A DNA stretch of 64,000 nt from Hydra vulgaris. Its lineage: Eukaryota; Cnidaria; Hydrozoa; Anthoathecata; Hydridae. Under the pieces are notes generated by a model. That model was not told where the DNA came from. It saw nothing but the letters and a program-made list of their open reading frames with translations, and did no database searches. This document shows positions 61,495-64,000 of the stretch, in pieces; position 1 is the stretch's first letter; each line of letters starts with the position of its first letter. A program made the position numbers and the translations under genes. Where the stretch lies: assembly GCF_038396675.1 (NCBI RefSeq), contig NC_088924.1:21906001-21970000 (forward strand), given 5' to 3'.

Positions 61495-61746
61495 ATGAAT
61501 AATAATGACGATTTTGAAGATATGTTTGATGGGTTTGGTGATATTTTAAACGAAGTAGAAAATTTTGAAGATATGTTTGATGGGTTTGGTGATAATTTAA
61601 ACGAAGTAGAAAATATAACTTTTAACAATATGTTCGAAGAACAAGAAACAAACATTAAAACGAACATTGAAACGGACTTTATTTATATTTTTATTCTTGT
61701 ATTTTTTTATTTATTAATTTATTTATTTATTTCATTTATTTTATAG
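61495..61746 (+). CDS. Repeat-containing tail-anchored protein (83 aa)
   Basis: Two near-identical 20-residue units (FEDMFDGFGDILNEVEN and its copy) are followed by a linker and a C-terminal hydrophobic segment of about 22 residues. This suggests a tail-anchored membrane protein displaying a duplicated acidic peptide. The FxDMFxxF spacing resembles short binding motifs, but the partner is unknown. The leader has TTTTTTTAGTCAACTAAAAA. Confidence 0.6.
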   Translation: MNNNDDFEDMFDGFGDILNEVENFEDMFDGFGDNLNEVENITFNNMFEEQETNIKTNIETDFIYIFILVFFYLLIYLFISFIL

Positions 61747-61792
61747 TATTATTTTATATAAATGTTGTTTTTTTTCAGCAACTAATAAAAAA

Positions 61793-62872
61793 ATGTCAGC
61801 CAACATATATCCTTGCTGTTTTTGCGATAAAGAATTTAGTTCAAAAGATCTTTTACATCATCAAACAGAATGTTCTACAGAGCAATACTCACACCATTGT
61901 TTTACATGTAAAAAAAAGGTACAAGATTTGTTAAACCATGAATGCAATTACGAATTTCTAGACATAGAAAAATTATGCTCTTTTTGTAGTATCAAAGTCG
62001 ATGAACAAGTTTATTATGAACACTCTGTCGTCTGCTTTCTAGATTATAAAGAACAACAAAATCGTTATTGGAATCAAATCATTCAAGAAGAAAAGAAAAA
62101 TGTAAATTATTTGAATCTTTCTATTAATCAAATCATGAATAGAATGAAGAGTCTTCAAGAAATTTCAACTAAACAATTAGTCGACTCTAAAGAAAAAGAC
62201 CAAGAAATTAAAAAACTAAAAGAAGAAAACGACAAAGTTCATCAAACCCTAACAGAAACAAACAAAGAAATGGCAGAATTAAAAAGTCTCTTTTTCGACA
62301 ACATGATGGTTTTAGCAAATCAACAAGATACAAATCAACTGAAACAAGAAATAACAAAACTTTATCATATTACAGAAGAAAATAGCACAGAATTTTTAGC
62401 ATTAAAAAAATCCATTCAACAACCTAAAGAAGTAAAAGTGATACAACACATTTTTAAAAACACACAAATTATCAAACTCGATCAAATGAATCTCAGACTA
62501 TTATCAGATGAACCATTTTATACAAAACCCGTGTACACAACAGAAGGTTATCGTTTTCGTATAAAAGTTTATACTCGAAGTACTGACATCAACAAACTAG
62601 CCATTTACTTTCAACTCTTACAAGGTGACCTAGACGATGCTTTACAATGGCCTTTTACCAAAAAAATCATTTGTGCCTTAAAAAATAAAGATAAATTTTT
62701 TGCTCACACTATTACGAGTAATAATTATCTTCAAAGTTCAGACACTAGTTCTTTTGATAAACCTAACGAAGAATATAATGTAGCTGTTGGTTTTCATAAT
62801 TTTATTTCTCACGAAGAACTAAAACAATTTATTATTAACAATAATTTATTTATCACGATTACTATTGAATAA
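61793..62872 (+). CDS. TRAF-like protein: zinc fingers, coiled coil, MATH (359 aa)
   Basis: The N-terminal 85 residues hold three Cys/His fingers (CCFCDKEF...HH...C; CFTCKKK...H..C; CSFC...H...C) like TRAF-type zinc fingers. A long coiled coil covers about 90-225. A C-terminal MATH/TRAF-C domain has GYRFRIKVY and DDALQWPF around residue 280. No RING precedes the fingers, so it should trimerise and bind TRAF partners without ubiquitin-ligase activity, fitting a decoy. That is inference; a captured host TRAF is the likely source. The leader is TTTTTTCAGCAACTAATAAA. Confidence 0.82.
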   Translation: MSANIYPCCFCDKEFSSKDLLHHQTECSTEQYSHHCFTCKKKVQDLLNHECNYEFLDIEKLCSFCSIKVDEQVYYEHSVVCFLDYKEQQNRYWNQIIQEEKKNVNYLNLSINQIMNRMKSLQEISTKQLVDSKEKDQEIKKLKEENDKVHQTLTETNKEMAELKSLFFDNMMVLANQQDTNQLKQEITKLYHITEENSTEFLALKKSIQQPKEVKVIQHIFKNTQIIKLDQMNLRLLSDEPFYTKPVYTTEGYRFRIKVYTRSTDINKLAIYFQLLQGDLDDALQWPFTKKIICALKNKDKFFAHTITSNNYLQSSDTSSFDKPNEEYNVAVGFHNFISHEELKQFIINNNLFITITIE

Positions 62873-62990
62873 TATATTTTATGTAAAAAATGTATTTGTT
62901 CTATCATTGCTATTTTTTTATATGTTTTTTTTGTACTTTATCTAACAATATTAAACCATTATTATTTTTTTTAGATTAACTAATAAAAAA

Positions 62991-63440
62991 ATGAATGCGA
63001 TGGAAATTTTTAGACAAATAACTGATGAACTCACGTTCGAAAACGTTAGAAGTATTAGATTTATGTTAATAATTCCACATGGTATCAAACAAAAATTAAA
63101 AAACGCATACGATCTTGTAGAGTATATCAAAGATAATACCATAGAAGATTATAATGGAAATATTCATGAAAGCTTAGAAAGTAAATTGGAATTTTTACTC
63201 AACATGTGCAAAGTAATTCATCGAAATGATATTTTTAACAAATACAAAAATAAAATACCACGACTTCCTACTTATGAAGAAAGCGTTGTTAAAAATCTAC
63301 CACCTGTATATTCACCACCAAACGCAGTATATCCAAGTGCAGTTGTAGAAGCTAAACAAGAAGAACTAATTTATTTTTATAATCCTATACCAGAACCAGC
63401 TGAAGCACCTGAATGTTCACAAGAACCAGAATTCATTTAA
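62991..63440 (+). CDS. DED-like protein with PPxY motif (149 aa)
   Basis: Residues 4-88 fit a Death-effector domain: FRQITDELTFENVRSIRFML, AYDLVEYI and a KLEFLLNMCKVIHRNDIF segment with the R-x-D near 78-80. The C-terminal 60 residues are Pro-rich with PPVY (104-107) and PTYEES, a possible Nedd4-type WW-binding or late-domain motif. A DED could engage caspase-8/FADD-like host proteins, as viral FLIPs do. The DED call is by pattern and needs a profile search. Confidence 0.6.
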   Translation: MNAMEIFRQITDELTFENVRSIRFMLIIPHGIKQKLKNAYDLVEYIKDNTIEDYNGNIHESLESKLEFLLNMCKVIHRNDIFNKYKNKIPRLPTYEESVVKNLPPVYSPPNAVYPSAVVEAKQEELIYFYNPIPEPAEAPECSQEPEFI

Positions 63441-63509
63441 ATTTTTTTAATTTTTTTATTGTATTAACTCAATTTGTAAACTTTTTTTTTTAGTCAACTA
63501 ATTAAAAAA

Positions 63510-64000
63510 ATGGGAAGCAACTGGGGTAATATTGGAAGAATACTTCATAAAGAAGAAGCTACACTTCGCCACTTTTTACAAAGACTTCATAAACAAATGG
63601 GAATAGAAAAAAAATTTATAGAAATAGAGAAAGAAACCAGAAAAGCTAGTCGATATTTAGAAAACATTTATTCTTACATTAAAAACTTTGAATATCATAC
63701 ACTCATTTGGTTTAGCTCAGAAGAACGACATTATTCTTATTATCTTTTAGACTTTGATGATTTAACATTGGATTGCTCGAACAAATTTACCCATGAAAAT
63801 CAATCTCAACTTACCTTGAAAGATTTATGTAAAAGAACTTTGGCATATCATCGAATTCGTTTAGAATTTAAACACTTGCAAAAGAAAATTGTTTCTTTAT
63901 TTAATAAAACCAAACTATCACTTAGCAAATGGAAAAATAAAGATAATATTAGTTTGTTTTTTTACAATTTTCATTCTTTTGTTGATTTTGAATTTGATTC
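63510..64000 (+). CDS. Accessory protein, truncated by window end
   Basis: Open from the ATG at 63510 through 163 codons to the window edge. Helical N-terminal half (EATLRHFLQRLHKQMG). LTLKDLCKRTLAYHRIRL near residue 108 has the S/T-L-x-x-L-C-R/K pattern of a SOCS box start, but the rest is not convincing. TTTTTTTTTAGTCAACTAAT precedes the ATG, as for its neighbours. Confidence 0.5.
   Translation, partial: MGSNWGNIGRILHKEEATLRHFLQRLHKQMGIEKKFIEIEKETRKASRYLENIYSYIKNFEYHTLIWFSSEERHYSYYLLDFDDLTLDCSNKFTHENQSQLTLKDLCKRTLAYHRIRLEFKHLQKKIVSLFNKTKLSLSKWKNKDNISLFFYNFHSFVDFEFD

Larger units (their letters stand above)
23519..64000. mobile_element. Endogenous adintovirus/Polinton-like large DNA virus, right end not in window
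   Basis: The hallmark set of the Maverick/Polinton-adintovirus-adenovirus lineage is present: family B polymerase, retroviral-type integrase, packaging ATPase, adenain-type protease, jelly-roll major capsid candidate and arginine-rich core peptides. Viral genes continue to the window's last base, so the element exceeds 40 kb, more than twice a usual 15-20 kb Polinton. The left border is placed just after the (TA)n tract, where host-like repeats stop and a tandem 33-bp repeat begins; the true TIR cannot be confirmed without the right end. An integrated provirus is more likely than a free virus, because host exons and transposons lie on the same contig. Confidence 0.85.

Noticed and set aside
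63510..64000. SOCS-box protein
   Set aside because: One LTLKDLCKR-like stretch is not enough; the downstream Pro-rich part of a SOCS box is absent in the visible sequence.

Overview
The window is very AT-rich eukaryotic DNA with short GT-AG introns, long (TA)n microsatellites, piggyBac and LINE relics, and a host-type protein kinase/SET/tyrosine-recombinase locus. This suits a cnidarian, most likely a Hydra-like animal. That is inferred from overall character, not from a species-specific marker.

Positions 1-9,820 hold plus-strand host coding exons. They comprise a protein-kinase domain cut by the window start, a SET methyltransferase domain spread over three exons, a set of small duplicated exons, a C2H2 finger joined to a Crypton-like tyrosine recombinase domain, and several C-terminal exons. 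They may be one gene or two. Positions 9,820-22,975 are a transposon graveyard: a near-complete piggyBac element with TIRs and TTAA target duplications (10,141-12,879), a second decayed piggyBac relic, an unclassified DNA transposon with inverted ends of about 120 bp, and a decayed LINE. A complex (TA)n tract (22,976-23,511) separates this from the second half.

From about 23,519 to the end of the window (more than 40 kb; the right end is not reached) lies an endogenous large DNA virus or giant Maverick/Polinton-like element of the adintovirus/adenovirus-like lineage. Its hallmark genes are a protein-primed-type family B DNA polymerase of 1,878 aa, a retroviral-type DDE integrase, an FtsK/HerA/IVa2-like packaging ATPase, a double-jelly-roll-type major capsid candidate, an adenain-type cysteine protease, several short arginine-rich pX/mu-like core proteins, a PIF1-type helicase and a dUTPase. 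The structural block (25-36 kb, minus strand) reads ATPase, 52K-position gene, large IIIa-position gene, integrase, 1,017-aa protein, major capsid protein, pX-like cluster. This order is reminiscent of adenovirus late genes.

Between 42.5 and 50 kb (minus) and between 59.5 and 64 kb (plus) are dense arrays of small accessory genes. Many are tandem paralogues and several imitate animal innate-immune signalling: two intact Death-domain proteins and one broken copy, one DED-like protein, a RING-less TRAF-like protein (zinc fingers, coiled coil, MATH) and a MATH-only protein. Nearly every gene of these arrays starts 5-25 nt after a TTTTTTAG sequence that looks like a 3' splice site, whereas the structural genes lack it. 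This suggests expression by splicing from a common leader or by spliced-leader trans-splicing. Three transcription units instead carry a shared TATA/GTGAAAAAAA promoter.

Most genes are open, so the insertion looks young, but several frames are broken. Many of the breaks sit in A/T homopolymers and could be assembly errors. Two, a frameshift in the PIF1 helicase and a stop codon in one Death-domain copy, look like genuine decay.
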